DNA of 24,839 bases from CAZCFB01 sp964511535 (lineage in GTDB: Bacteria; Myxococcota_A; Polyangia; GCA-2747355; CAZCFB01). The DNA is taken from positions 1-24,839 of the forward strand of contig CAZEFW010000151.1 in NCBI GenBank assembly GCA_964511535.1, read 5' to 3'. Below the pieces are notes generated by a model. The model worked only from the letters and a program-made list of their open reading frames with translations. It did not search any database and had not been told where the DNA came from. This document shows, in pieces, positions 14,154-22,635 of this stretch (positions are counted from its first letter, which is position 1; every line of letters begins with the position of its first letter). Made by a program: the position numbers and the translations under genes.

Positions 14154-15470
14154 ATGCTTCGGGCGCACATCCTCTGGCCACTGCTCGCCATGGCCGCCTG
14201 CCACCAGGACGGGCCGCCGGCTGAAGCCGACGCGGGGGCCGGGTACGACCTCGCCCCGGCGGCTGACGCGGGCCAGCCGCCGGCGACGAAGCTCGTGCTG
14301 GTGGGGGGCGGCGGGCTCGGGTCGGCCCGGGCCGAGATCCTGGGCCGCGTGGTGCAGCTGGCCGGCGGCAAGGGCGCGGCCCGCATCGGCGTGATCACCG
14401 CCGGCGCGCTCCCCGAGCGCCTGGACCCCGGGGCGGGCACCGCATCAGCGTACAACGCGAAGGCCAACGGAGCCTACTACGTCAAGGCGCTGTCGGACCT
14501 CGGCGCGGCCGCCGAGTGGATCCCCCTCGACCTGGACCTGCAGGCCAACAACAGCGCGCCGGCGGTGGTGGCCCGCGTCCAGAAAATGACGGGGTTCATG
14601 TTCGGCTCCGGCAGCCAGTCCCGGCTGCTCCAGTGCCTGACCCTGACCGGGCAGAAGGACTCGCCCCTGCTGGCCGCCCTGCGTCGCAGATTCGAGCAGG
14701 GGGCCGTGGTGGCTGGCACCAGCGCCGGGGCCGCCGTCATGGCCTCGGGCGCCATGATCACCGGAGGCGAGAGCTACGAGGCGCTGCTGTACGGCGCCAA
14801 AACCGCGGCGCTGCCGTCGGTGAGCTGGACGCTGACCTACAACCCCAAAGGCGGGCTCGGCCTGTTCTCCGCGGGCCTGATCGACACGCACACCTCGGGG
14901 CGCGGACGCCAGGGGCGGCTGCTCCGGCTGGCCCTGGATCGCGGCGCCAGCGCGGCATACGGCCTGGACGAGACCACGGCCCTGGTAGCGGTGCAGGGCC
15001 AGGACATGCAGGTGCTCGGCGCGAGGGGCGTGTGGGTCTTCGACCTGACTGGCGCCAAAGTGAGCACCGCCGCGGGACTGGCCATCACCGGGGTGCGCGC
15101 GAGCTACCTCTCGCGGGGCGACCGCTTCGCCCCGGCCACCGGGGCCCTGGCGCCGCCGGCCTGGAAGACTCCGCTGCAGGGGCGCGAGTGGTACAAATCC
15201 CCTCTCTCACAGCCTGCCGACATCTTCTCGTCTCCCCGCAATCTCAACGCAGGAAAGCGCAAAAACCCACTCGAGCTGACCCGCCTGGCCACCAGGCTGG
15301 TGGATCACCAGACCGCCCGAACCGCCGCCGGCACCACCCACGAGACAGGTCCGGCCTACCGCGTGACCCTGACCCGCGGCAAACAAACCATCGGCCATCA
15401 GGGCAAGCTGAACGGAACCAACCACTACAGCTTCACCGGCCTCGAGCTGACCATCACAGAACAAAAATAA
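14154..15470 (+). CDS. Peptidase S51 / cyanophycinase-like lipoprotein
   Basis: The 438-residue protein has a lipoprotein signal (AMAAC, Cys16) and an Ala/Asp/Pro linker. The S51-like core spans about residues 45-310: KLVLVGGGG, then FMFGSGSQSRLL (corresponding to FTGGDQxRL of cyanophycinases, with Asp replaced by Ser), GTSAGAAVMA with the nucleophile Ser190, DTHTSGRGRQGRLLRL with the conserved His, and YGLDETTALV. The nucleophile elbow is intact, so it is probably an active serine peptidase or a close relative acting outside the cytoplasm. The last ~120 residues are a non-family tail. The target is unknown; cyanophycin itself is not implied. The ATG has no clear Shine-Dalgarno and follows the repeat array by 28 bp. 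Confidence 0.83.
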   Translation: MLRAHILWPLLAMAACHQDGPPAEADAGAGYDLAPAADAGQPPATKLVLVGGGGLGSARAEILGRVVQLAGGKGAARIGVITAGALPERLDPGAGTASAYNAKANGAYYVKALSDLGAAAEWIPLDLDLQANNSAPAVVARVQKMTGFMFGSGSQSRLLQCLTLTGQKDSPLLAALRRRFEQGAVVAGTSAGAAVMASGAMITGGESYEALLYGAKTAALPSVSWTLTYNPKGGLGLFSAGLIDTHTSGRGRQGRLLRLALDRGASAAYGLDETTALVAVQGQDMQVLGARGVWVFDLTGAKVSTAAGLAITGVRASYLSRGDRFAPATGALAPPAWKTPLQGREWYKSPLSQPADIFSSPRNLNAGKRKNPLELTRLATRLVDHQTARTAAGTTHETGPAYRVTLTRGKQTIGHQGKLNGTNHYSFTGLELTITEQK

Positions 15471-15511
15471 AATGTCATATGGTGGGGTCAGACCCCCCTA
15501 CTTGACATTTT
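15469..15511. terminator. Stem-loop copy 1 (bidirectional terminator candidate)
   Basis: AAAATGTCA (15469-15477) pairs with TGACATTTT (15503-15511) around the inner palindrome GGGGTC-A-GACCCC (15484-15496). It begins inside the TAA of the S51 gene and ends in TTTT, so it can act as an intrinsic terminator for that gene. The reverse complement likewise ends in a T-run, which suits the convergent arrangement. Confidence 0.7.
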
Positions 15512-15526
15512 AGCGAGGGGTCTGTG

Positions 15527-15570
15527 AAAAGTGTCAAGTGGTGGGGTCAGACCCCCCTACTTGACATTTT
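15527..15570. terminator. Stem-loop copy 2 (bidirectional terminator candidate)
   Basis: AAAAGTGTCAAGT (15527-15539) and ACTTGACATTTT (15559-15570) pair almost fully around a second GGGGTC-A-GACCCC (15543-15555). The 33 bp at 15539-15571 are identical to 15480-15512, a direct repeat offset by 59 bp. It ends two bases before the stop codon of the porin gene, so the two stem-loops separate convergent transcripts. Confidence 0.7.
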
Positions 15571-15572
15571 AA

Positions 15573-16907
15573 CTACAGGGCGAGGTTCAGCTGCAGGTAG
15601 CCGAAGTGCTCGGTCTCCTTGCCGAAGGCGGACCACTTGTAGGCGCCCAGGCTGCCGGTCTTGGTGCCCTTGCGCAGGCTGCCGCCCAGCTTCGGGATGA
15701 ACGCGCCGTAGACCGCCTCGGCGGAGAGGTACTTGTTGACCTTGTAGCGCACCAGCACGTCCACCTCGTTGCCCAGGGTCTTGGTCTGCTGCTGCGGATC
15801 CTCCACCGCCTGCTCGAAGTGGTGGAAGTCCACGAACACGAGCATCCCCTCGAGCGGCGAGAACTGCGCGCGGCCGCCGATGTCCATGATGCCGTAGCCG
15901 TCGGTGTGCACCGGGATGTTCAGGAAGAAGTCCATGAACCCGTAGAACTTGTGGTTGGTGGCGAACAGGGTGTCGAACACCTTGTGCTTGTTGTCGGTGT
16001 TGTCGTCGTCGCCGCTGAGGTAGTCCAGGAAGACCGTGAGGCCCGGCTTCATGAAAACCTGGGCAACGTAGCCCACCCGCACCGCCGCCAGCATGGCCGC
16101 GATGTCGTTGTCCACGCCCTTGATGGTGTTGCTGCCGAGCTGGTAGTAGAACTCGGCGCTGTACTTGAAGCCGGCGAAGGGGTTGCCGTCGATGAACAGG
16201 CCGAGGGTGGCGCGGTTCTGATCCTTGGGGCCGATGTGATCGAAGATGGTCACCAGGGTGGGGCGGAACGCCGCCAGCCCGCGCCACTTGAAGCGGAAGG
16301 CCAGCAGGTTGACGTCCTCGGGGCTGCCCTTGATGGTTTTGCCGGCGGCGTCCTGCTTGAACGCGTCCTTCTCGCCCAACAGGGCGAAGAACAGGTTGCT
16401 CTCGAAATCGCCCTTGTTGTAGCCGAGGTGGATCGCGTCGAAGGAGCGCGCCTGGTTGGACCAGCCCACCGCGCCGATGAGCCGCTGGTTGTCGAAGTTG
16501 ATCTCCTGCCGCCCGATGCGGAAGAAGAACCCGACGGGGCAGGTCATGGTGATGTAGGCCTGGTGCAGGTCGAACCCGTCCGCTGAAAAATCGCCGAGGG
16601 TGTTGGTCTCCTCGCCCCACACGCGCACGTCCTGCAGCTCGATCTTGGCCTGCACCCAGTCCCACGCCTTGACCTCCAAACCGAGCCGCGCCCGCTGGTG
16701 GAAGGCGTGGTAGGTGTCGCCGTCCATGAAGTTCTTGCCCGTGTGAACCACGAAGCGTGGGCGGTATTGCAGGTGCGGGATCAGAACAAAATCACCATCT
16801 GCCAGCTCGAGGGCCAGGGGGGGGCCCTCCGCCAGCGCCGGGGCGGGCAGCGCCGTCATGAATGCCAGGGTCAGGGTCAACAGCAGCTTTCTTGAGAAGA
16901 TTGGCAC
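15573..16907 (-). CDS. Outer-membrane beta-barrel porin, alginate-export type
   Basis: The 444-residue protein starts at a GTG with CAGGAG eight bases upstream. It has a signal peptide cleaved after APALA (residue 26). The rest is a chain of alternating amphipathic strands. FRIGRQEINFDNQRLIGAVG followed by WSNQARSFDAIHLGY is the hallmark of the Alginate_exp family of barrels. The protein ends in a strand closing LQLNLAL, consistent with a C-terminal beta-signal, although the last residue is Leu rather than Phe. Members occur far outside alginate producers and are often found near respiratory or nitrogen genes, so the substrate may be a small anion or sugar acid. It is divergent from an Rrf2 regulator, which probably controls it. 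Confidence 0.83.
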   Translation of the reverse strand: MPIFSRKLLLTLTLAFMTALPAPALAEGPPLALELADGDFVLIPHLQYRPRFVVHTGKNFMDGDTYHAFHQRARLGLEVKAWDWVQAKIELQDVRVWGEETNTLGDFSADGFDLHQAYITMTCPVGFFFRIGRQEINFDNQRLIGAVGWSNQARSFDAIHLGYNKGDFESNLFFALLGEKDAFKQDAAGKTIKGSPEDVNLLAFRFKWRGLAAFRPTLVTIFDHIGPKDQNRATLGLFIDGNPFAGFKYSAEFYYQLGSNTIKGVDNDIAAMLAAVRVGYVAQVFMKPGLTVFLDYLSGDDDNTDNKHKVFDTLFATNHKFYGFMDFFLNIPVHTDGYGIMDIGGRAQFSPLEGMLVFVDFHHFEQAVEDPQQQTKTLGNEVDVLVRYKVNKYLSAEAVYGAFIPKLGGSLRKGTKTGSLGAYKWSAFGKETEHFGYLQLNLAL

Positions 16908-16921
16908 CGTGATTCTCCTGT

Positions 16922-16995
16922 TTGAATTTCGCTTGAGTTGCTATATACTGCATTCCGGAACTTGATTGCATCAATTAAATACCACCGATTTGGTA
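16922..16995. promoter_or_regulatory. Divergent porin/Rrf2 control region with two palindromes
   Basis: The 142-bp gap is AT-rich compared with its surroundings. A plus-strand promoter is possible with TTGAAT (16922-16927) and TATACT (16944-16949). Downstream lie TTGAT-TGC-ATCAA (16962-16974) and TACCA-N6-TGGTA (16980-16995), both perfect. Either could be an operator for the Rrf2 protein encoded from 17050. The reverse strand also shows TATATA, suitable for the porin -10 box. Confidence 0.4.
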
Positions 16996-17049
16996 GAACA
17001 GTCAACGGCTTTCGCAACCCCGGGAAACCCTTTAGACTGCGCGTGCGAG

Positions 17050-17478
17050 ATGGACAGTGTGTTAAAGATTTCAGAGGGCTCAAACCTGGCGATCCACGCC
17101 TTGTCCTACCTGCTGGCAGCCGAGGACGGCAACCCCGTGACGGTGGCGACCATGGCCACGGATCTTCGCGTCTCCCGGGATCACCTGGGCAAGGTGATGC
17201 AGCGCCTGGTCAAGCAAGGACTCGTGGCGTCCCGCCGGGGCCCCCGCGGGGGCTTCACCATCGCCTGCGTCCCGGACGAGGTCACCCTGCTGCAGGTCGT
17301 CGAGATCATCGACGGCCCGATGAACGCGCCCTCCTGCCTGCTGGGCAAGCCCGTCTGTCAGGGCGGCGCCTGTGTCATGAGCGGCCTGGCGCACAAGGTG
17401 CACACCCAGGTCATCGACGTGCTCAAGGGGACGAAGCTGGCCGACCTGCCGCCCCCGGTGCCGAAGCAGACGTCCTGA
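17050..17478 (+). CDS. Rrf2-family iron-sulfur transcriptional regulator
   Basis: The 142-residue protein starts at the ATG at 17050; a longer reading from 16966 would add 28 residues with no family match. LKISEGSNLAIHALSYLLAA is the usual Rrf2 N-terminus. The winged helix follows: VATMATDLRVSRDHLGKVMQ, then GLVASRRGPRGGFTIA (wing). The cluster-binding loop has three cysteines, CLLGKPVCQGGAC (C-x6-C-x4-C), as in IscR/NsrR-type sensors, so it probably binds an Fe-S cluster and senses NO, oxygen or redox state. It is divergent from the porin. An NsrR-like NO-sensing role would fit the HAO-type cytochrome in the same window, but that is inference. Its 3' end overlaps the convergent 17423-18232 gene by 56 bp. 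Confidence 0.9.
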   Translation: MDSVLKISEGSNLAIHALSYLLAAEDGNPVTVATMATDLRVSRDHLGKVMQRLVKQGLVASRRGPRGGFTIACVPDEVTLLQVVEIIDGPMNAPSCLLGKPVCQGGACVMSGLAHKVHTQVIDVLKGTKLADLPPPVPKQTS

Positions 17479-18232
17479 CCTCGCCAGCGCCCTTCCCCTT
17501 CCCCCAAAAACGCCGGGTATAGATGTCGTAGTAGCGCCGGTTCCTGTCCCGCTGCTGGTGGGCGAACTCGCGGTACTCGCGGCCCAGCTCCCTGGCCGTC
17601 TGGCGCAATGTCTGGCCCGGGTTGCGGCGCTTCTTGAGCTGGTGCTCGCGACCGAACACGAGGCCCAGGTCCAGCGGGGTCAGGATCAGCGACGGCACCA
17701 GCAGCGAGGCGGTCACCCCGGCCCCCATCTTCAACATCAGCGGCGGCGCCACGTACCCCGCGGTCAACGAGAAGCCCTTGTAAGCGCCGAGGAACACCGG
17801 GTCCTGCTTGAACTTGCGATACGAGAAGGCAGGGAGCGACACCGGGCTGTAGCGCCGCAGCCGACCAAACAGCCGCGCCCGACGCGAGCCGGGCGGCAAC
17901 CGCCCCTCGATGCGGTCAGCCGTGTGGGTCAGCTGGCCCCTGACGGCCCGGGTCAGGCGCCGGGTCTTCTTCACCACCCGACGAACACGCTTGCCCGCGG
18001 GAGTCGCCAGGAATCGATCCCTGGCACGCCTGACCCGCCGCTCGAACTTCACCTTGCGCCGGACCTGCCACAGCTTCTTGACCGCCCAGCGGCGCGCGGC
18101 GCGGGCCTTGACCCTCAGCTTGCCGGCCGGCTGCACCTGCCTCATGGCCCCGGGCGGCGTCGCCTGGACCTCCGCCGGCAGCATGAACCCCAGGACCAGG
18201 GCACACAGCAGGTATGTACGGACGCTTGACAT
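17423..18232 (-). CDS. Exported or membrane very basic hypothetical protein
   Basis: The 269-residue protein is not recognised. It has a hydrophobic N-terminal signal (about 6-24, with a possible cleavage after VQATP). Residues 36-125 are extremely Arg/Lys-rich. A hydrophobic stretch follows (about 158-195, VAPPLMLKMGAGVTASLLVP onward), likely one or two membrane segments. The C-terminus is charged, with an RRYYDIYTRRFWGKG motif. It may bind a polyanion, such as LPS, cell-wall polymer or nucleic acid, at the membrane. The ATG lacks a clear Shine-Dalgarno. The last 18 codons lie antisense to the end of the Rrf2 gene. The 164-bp gap upstream (18233-18396) holds only an AT-richer stretch near 18285-18325 and a palindrome. 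Confidence 0.65.
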   Translation of the reverse strand: MSSVRTYLLCALVLGFMLPAEVQATPPGAMRQVQPAGKLRVKARAARRWAVKKLWQVRRKVKFERRVRRARDRFLATPAGKRVRRVVKKTRRLTRAVRGQLTHTADRIEGRLPPGSRRARLFGRLRRYSPVSLPAFSYRKFKQDPVFLGAYKGFSLTAGYVAPPLMLKMGAGVTASLLVPSLILTPLDLGLVFGREHQLKKRRNPGQTLRQTARELGREYREFAHQQRDRNRRYYDIYTRRFWGKGKGAGEVRTSASAPGAAGRPASSP

Positions 18233-18374
18233 GTTCTACCGCTGCGAATTGATTGCAATGGTCGAGCCAGACATCGTCCCGGCGGATCAAAACATATTCG
18301 CCCCGAAATTATTGGCTTTTTCACTGTCCCTACTGGCGCGATTCCCGGGGACCGGCGGCTAGTCTGGTCAGGAT

Positions 18375-18396
18375 CCTCCTTCGATATCGGAGGAGG
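18375..18396 (-). terminator. 22-bp near-palindrome after the histidine kinase gene
   Basis: CCTCCT (18375-18380) and AGGAGG (18391-18396) flank TCGATATCGG, giving an almost continuous stem directly beside the TGA at 18397-18399. No T-run follows on the minus strand, so termination would be weak or Rho-assisted. Confidence 0.4.
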
Positions 18397-19485
18397 TCAG
18401 GGCAGGAAGACTGAAAAGGTCACGCCGCCGGGCTGCCCGTTTTTCACCTCGATGAACCCACCGTGTTGCTCCACGATGCGCGAGGCGATGGACAGGCCGA
18501 GGCCGGTGCCCTGCTCCCGGGTGGTGAAGAAGGGATCGAAGATCCGCTCCAGATCCGCCTCCGGGATGGGTGGCCCGTCGTTCTGCACATGCACGATCCC
18601 GAGGGTCTTGCCGCCGCGGGTCTCCCTGCCGATGCTGAAGCGGATGGTGCCGCCCCCCTCATTCCGGGCCAGGGCAGCGAGGCCGTTGAGCGCGATGTTG
18701 AGCAGCACCTGGGTCAGCTGGCGCGGGTCGGCCTGCACCAGCTCCGGGGACCCGCCCTGCGTCATCACGACCTCCACGCCCTGCTGCCGCGCCTGCGCCG
18801 CCAGCAGCTCCCGGGTGTGGGACACCACCTCGGCCAGGTCCACCTCCTGGCGATCCGGCTCCGTGGGGCGCGCGAAGCTCAGGAAGCGGTCCGCCACCTG
18901 ACCCAGGCGCTCCAGCTCCGCCCGGTGCAGCTCCCACATGCGCGCCTGATCCGATCCCTCCTCCACCACCTCGTCCACCACCTCGGCGGTGCCCTTGAGC
19001 GCGTGCAGCGGGTTTTTGATCTCGTGAGCGATGCCCGCCACCAGCTCACCCAGCGCCGCCAGCCGGCCAGCGCGCACCAGCTGATCAGCCGTTCGCTGTT
19101 GCTCGGCCAGCGCCGCCTGCAGCTGCTCCTGGCGCCGGCGCTCACGGTCCACCAGGGTGCCGGCCACCACGCCCACCACCAGATAGAGCACCATCTCCAG
19201 CGCCTTCTCCAGGGTCATGGCGGGGTCCTTGTGCCCCAGGTGGGTGAAGGCGTGCGGCGCGTAAGCCGCGCACACCAGCAGCGCCGAGGTGAGGCCCCCG
19301 CGCAGCCCGGCGGTGAAGGCGGCCAGCAGGATGGGCAGGTAGTACAGCCGCCGCAGCACGTCGTGCAGCCAGTGCAGCTCCGGGCCCGTGGTGAAGTGCA
19401 CCGCGGTGATGGCCGCGATGGGCAACCAGACCAGCAGCCACATCTGGGGCGCCAGCACCCCGCGACGTGCGGTGGGATCAGCCAC
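18397..19485 (-). CDS. Membrane sensor histidine kinase (NtrB/AtoS-like)
   Basis: The 362-residue protein starts at a GTG at 19485. The N-terminal ~110 residues form about four membrane helices (MWLLVWLPIAAITAV, YYLPILLAAFTAGL, LTSALLVCAAYA, VLYLVVGVVAGTLV), with no large periplasmic sensor. A short coiled coil (about 113-138) leads to the H-box GELVAGIAHEIKNPLHALKG, then the N-box (NIALNGLAAL), NDGPPIPE, FDPFFTTREQ and GTGLGLSI. The catalytic residues are in place. The start codon overlaps the 3' end of the NtrC-like regulator gene by 8 bp, so the two are translationally coupled and form a cognate pair. The signal is probably sensed within or near the membrane. Confidence 0.92.
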   Translation of the reverse strand: MADPTARRGVLAPQMWLLVWLPIAAITAVHFTTGPELHWLHDVLRRLYYLPILLAAFTAGLRGGLTSALLVCAAYAPHAFTHLGHKDPAMTLEKALEMVLYLVVGVVAGTLVDRERRRQEQLQAALAEQQRTADQLVRAGRLAALGELVAGIAHEIKNPLHALKGTAEVVDEVVEEGSDQARMWELHRAELERLGQVADRFLSFARPTEPDRQEVDLAEVVSHTRELLAAQARQQGVEVVMTQGGSPELVQADPRQLTQVLLNIALNGLAALARNEGGGTIRFSIGRETRGGKTLGIVHVQNDGPPIPEADLERIFDPFFTTREQGTGLGLSIASRIVEQHGGFIEVKNGQPGGVTFSVFLP

Positions 19486-20833
19486 GGCGGATCCCGTGCT
19501 TCTCCAGCCGGTAGGCCAGCACGTGACGCGCCACGTGCAGGTAGCGCGCCGTGCGGCTGACGTTGCCGCTGTTGAGCGCCAGCGCGCGCTCGATCACCCG
19601 CCGCTCCAGGTCCACCAGGTCGAGCCCATCGGGGGGCAGCGGCGGCCACTGGCCGTCGCCCGGGTCAGCCGAGGCCGAGGGCAGGTCCTGCACACGAACA
19701 GCGTCCCCCTCGCACAGCGCCACCAGGCGCTCGCAGGCGTTCTCCAGCTCGCGTACGTTGCCGGGCCAGGGGCGGGCGGCGATGGCCTTGACCACCGCGT
19801 CTGGCAAAAAGAGCTCCCGGTGCCCGGCGGCGCCGGCCACGAAGTGACGCGCCAGGGGCTCGAGGTCCTCGGGCCGCTCGCGCAGGGGCGGCACCTGCAG
19901 CGCGACCACGTTGAGCCGGTAATAGAGGTCCTCGCGGAAGTCGCCCGCGGCCACCATCTCGTCCAGGGGCTGGTTGGTGGCCGCCACCACCCGCACGTCC
20001 ACCGCCTCGGCCGTGTCGGCCCCCAGCACGTCCACCGCCTTCTCCTGCAGCACCCGCAGCAGCTTGCCCTGCAGCGCCGCGGGCAGCTCGCCGATCTCAT
20101 CCAACAGCAGGGTGCCGCCGTCGGCCCGGCGGAAGCGCCCCTGGCGGGCGCGGCTCGCCCCGGTGAACGCCCCGCGCTCGTGGCCGAACAGCTCGGACTC
20201 CAGCAGCTCCGACGGGATGGCCGCGCAGCTCACGGCCACGAAGGGGCCGTCGCCGCGAGCGCTGTGCGCGTGCAGGCGCCGGGCGATGAGCTCCTTGCCG
20301 GTGCCGCTCTCGCCGCCCAGCAGCACCGCCGCGTCGCTGCGCGCCACCCGGTCCACCTGGTCCAGCAGGGCCGCCATGGCCGGCGAGGCGAAGATGATCT
20401 CGCGCTCCACCCCGGCGCTCTTGCGCCGCAGGGCGCGGTTCTCCAGCCGCAGCCGGCGGTGCTCCAGGGCCCGCTCCACCGTCAGCAGCAGCACGTCCCG
20501 CGAAAACGGCTTCTCGATGAAGTCATGGGCCCCGGCGCGCATGGCCTGCACCGCCGCCTCCACGCTGCCGTGGGCGGTGATCACCACCACCGGGATCTCC
20601 GGCGCCTGCCGCCGCACATGCTCCAGCACCTCCATGCCGGAGGCGCCTGGCATGCGCAGGTCGGTGACCACCAGCTGGTGCCGCGCGGGGGCGAACACCT
20701 CCAGCGCGCGGGCGCCGTCCTCCGCCGTGTCCACCCGGTAGCCCCCCTGGCGCAGGTTGTACTGCCCCAGCTCGCGCCCCGAGGGGTCGTCCTCCACCAG
20801 CAGGATGGTGGCCGGATGTGCTCGCTCAGTCAT
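19478..20833 (-). CDS. NtrC-family sigma-54-dependent response regulator
   Basis: The 451-residue protein has three domains. The receiver (about 8-122) has the acidic pair in LLVEDD, phospho-acceptor Asp58 in VVTDLRMPG, and a Lys in IEKPF. The AAA+ domain (about 146-375) has Walker A GGESGTGKE, the sigma-54-contacting loop GAFTGA, and Walker B GGTLLLDEIGELP. The C-terminal Fis helix-turn-helix (about 408-450) reads NVSRTARYLHVARHVLAYRL. All catalytic features are present, so it should activate sigma-54 promoters when phosphorylated by the kinase encoded just downstream. Its gene is divergent from the FHA-type activator, with 51 bp between the starts. Confidence 0.95.
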   Translation of the reverse strand: MTERAHPATILLVEDDPSGRELGQYNLRQGGYRVDTAEDGARALEVFAPARHQLVVTDLRMPGASGMEVLEHVRRQAPEIPVVVITAHGSVEAAVQAMRAGAHDFIEKPFSRDVLLLTVERALEHRRLRLENRALRRKSAGVEREIIFASPAMAALLDQVDRVARSDAAVLLGGESGTGKELIARRLHAHSARGDGPFVAVSCAAIPSELLESELFGHERGAFTGASRARQGRFRRADGGTLLLDEIGELPAALQGKLLRVLQEKAVDVLGADTAEAVDVRVVAATNQPLDEMVAAGDFREDLYYRLNVVALQVPPLRERPEDLEPLARHFVAGAAGHRELFLPDAVVKAIAARPWPGNVRELENACERLVALCEGDAVRVQDLPSASADPGDGQWPPLPPDGLDLVDLERRVIERALALNSGNVSRTARYLHVARHVLAYRLEKHGIRRG

Positions 20834-20884
20834 GTCCGTTGTCCATTGCTCCAGCTATCCTCTGATAAGTACCATGTGGATCGG

Positions 20885-22234
<1,350 letters not shown>

Positions 22235-22255
22235 CCGCCCTGCGACCGCGCGAAT

Positions 22256-22309
22256 AAACGCGAACGCGCGCGAACAGCTTTCGCGTCTCCGTTGCGCTGA
22301 AACGCGAAC
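22256..22309. promoter_or_regulatory. Candidate upstream activator sites (CGCGAA repeats)
   Basis: AAACGCGAAC occurs exactly twice (22256-22265 and 22300-22309), 44 bp apart, about four helical turns. An inverted relative, TTTCGCGT (22280-22286 and neighbours), lies between them. They sit about 38-90 bp upstream of the -24 element at 22347, where enhancer-binding proteins usually bind. The FHA-type activator encoded next door is the simplest candidate. Confidence 0.5.
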
Positions 22310-22346
22310 CGTTTAATTCCAACATGTTATCGAATGCCTTCAACGC

Positions 22347-22362
22347 TGGCACACCCGATGCA
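22347..22362 (+). promoter_or_regulatory. Sigma-54 (-24/-12) promoter
   Basis: TGGCAC, five bases, then ATGCA matches the consensus TGGCAC-N5-TTGCW at all but one position, and the invariant GG and GC are correctly spaced. The transcript would start about 22373, giving a leader of about 37 bases that includes AAGGAGG before the ATG at 22410. Confidence 0.8.
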
Positions 22363-22409
22363 TTTATCTCGGGCATCAACAACAAAGCAAACCAGCCAAG
22401 GAGGCTCCC

Positions 22410-22547
22410 ATGAAGACCAAGACCAACGTGAAGGCCGGCTCTCTCACCTCTCCCAAGTCCCTCGGTCAGGTCGTCGGCTTCGGCGGCAAGAACCTTGGCC
22501 AGGTGGTCGGCAACACCGGCAAGGCCCTGGGCCAGGTGGTGGGCTAG
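22410..22547 (+). CDS. 45-residue peptide with three LGQVVG repeats
   Basis: The ATG at 22410 has the strong site AAGGAGG five bases upstream; TAG is at 22545-22547. The peptide has a basic, polar N-terminus (MKTKTNVKAGSLTSPKS) and then LGQVVG, FGGKN, LGQVVG, NTGKA, LGQVVG, ending exactly at the last repeat, with a period of 11 residues. The three LGQVVG units are encoded by different codons at four of six positions, all synonymous, which indicates selection on the peptide. It has no Cys, no clear signal sequence and no membrane helix. The family is unknown. Options are a precursor peptide with leader and repeated core, an amphipathic membrane- or surface-binding peptide, or a secreted signal. 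No RiPP-type modifying enzyme is visible nearby. A sigma-54 promoter drives it. Confidence 0.8.
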   Translation: MKTKTNVKAGSLTSPKSLGQVVGFGGKNLGQVVGNTGKALGQVVG

Positions 22548-22635
22548 ACCCTGCCCTGCCCCCGGTCTCCCATCGTCCTTTCTTTAACTCCCCCCCGCAC
22601 CTGCGATAACCTGGCATCCTGAACCAAAGGGTGCG

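Noticed and set aside
16966..17049. A longer start for the Rrf2 regulator
   Set aside because: It would run through the likely operator and add residues absent from the family; the conserved N-terminus begins at 17050.
19388..20884. N-terminal extension of the FHA activator
   Set aside because: The frame is open far upstream but is antisense to the NtrC-like regulator and kinase; the ATG at 20885 gives a normal FHA-AAA-Fis length.
22410..22547. Confident naming of the small peptide as a RiPP precursor
   Set aside because: No modifying enzyme, protease or transporter of a RiPP pathway is visible in the window, so only the possibility is kept.
22334..22609. A 91-codon plus-strand open frame overlapping the small peptide
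   Set aside because: It starts inside the sigma-54 promoter, has no ribosome binding site, and competes with the 45-residue frame, which shows synonymous repeat divergence.
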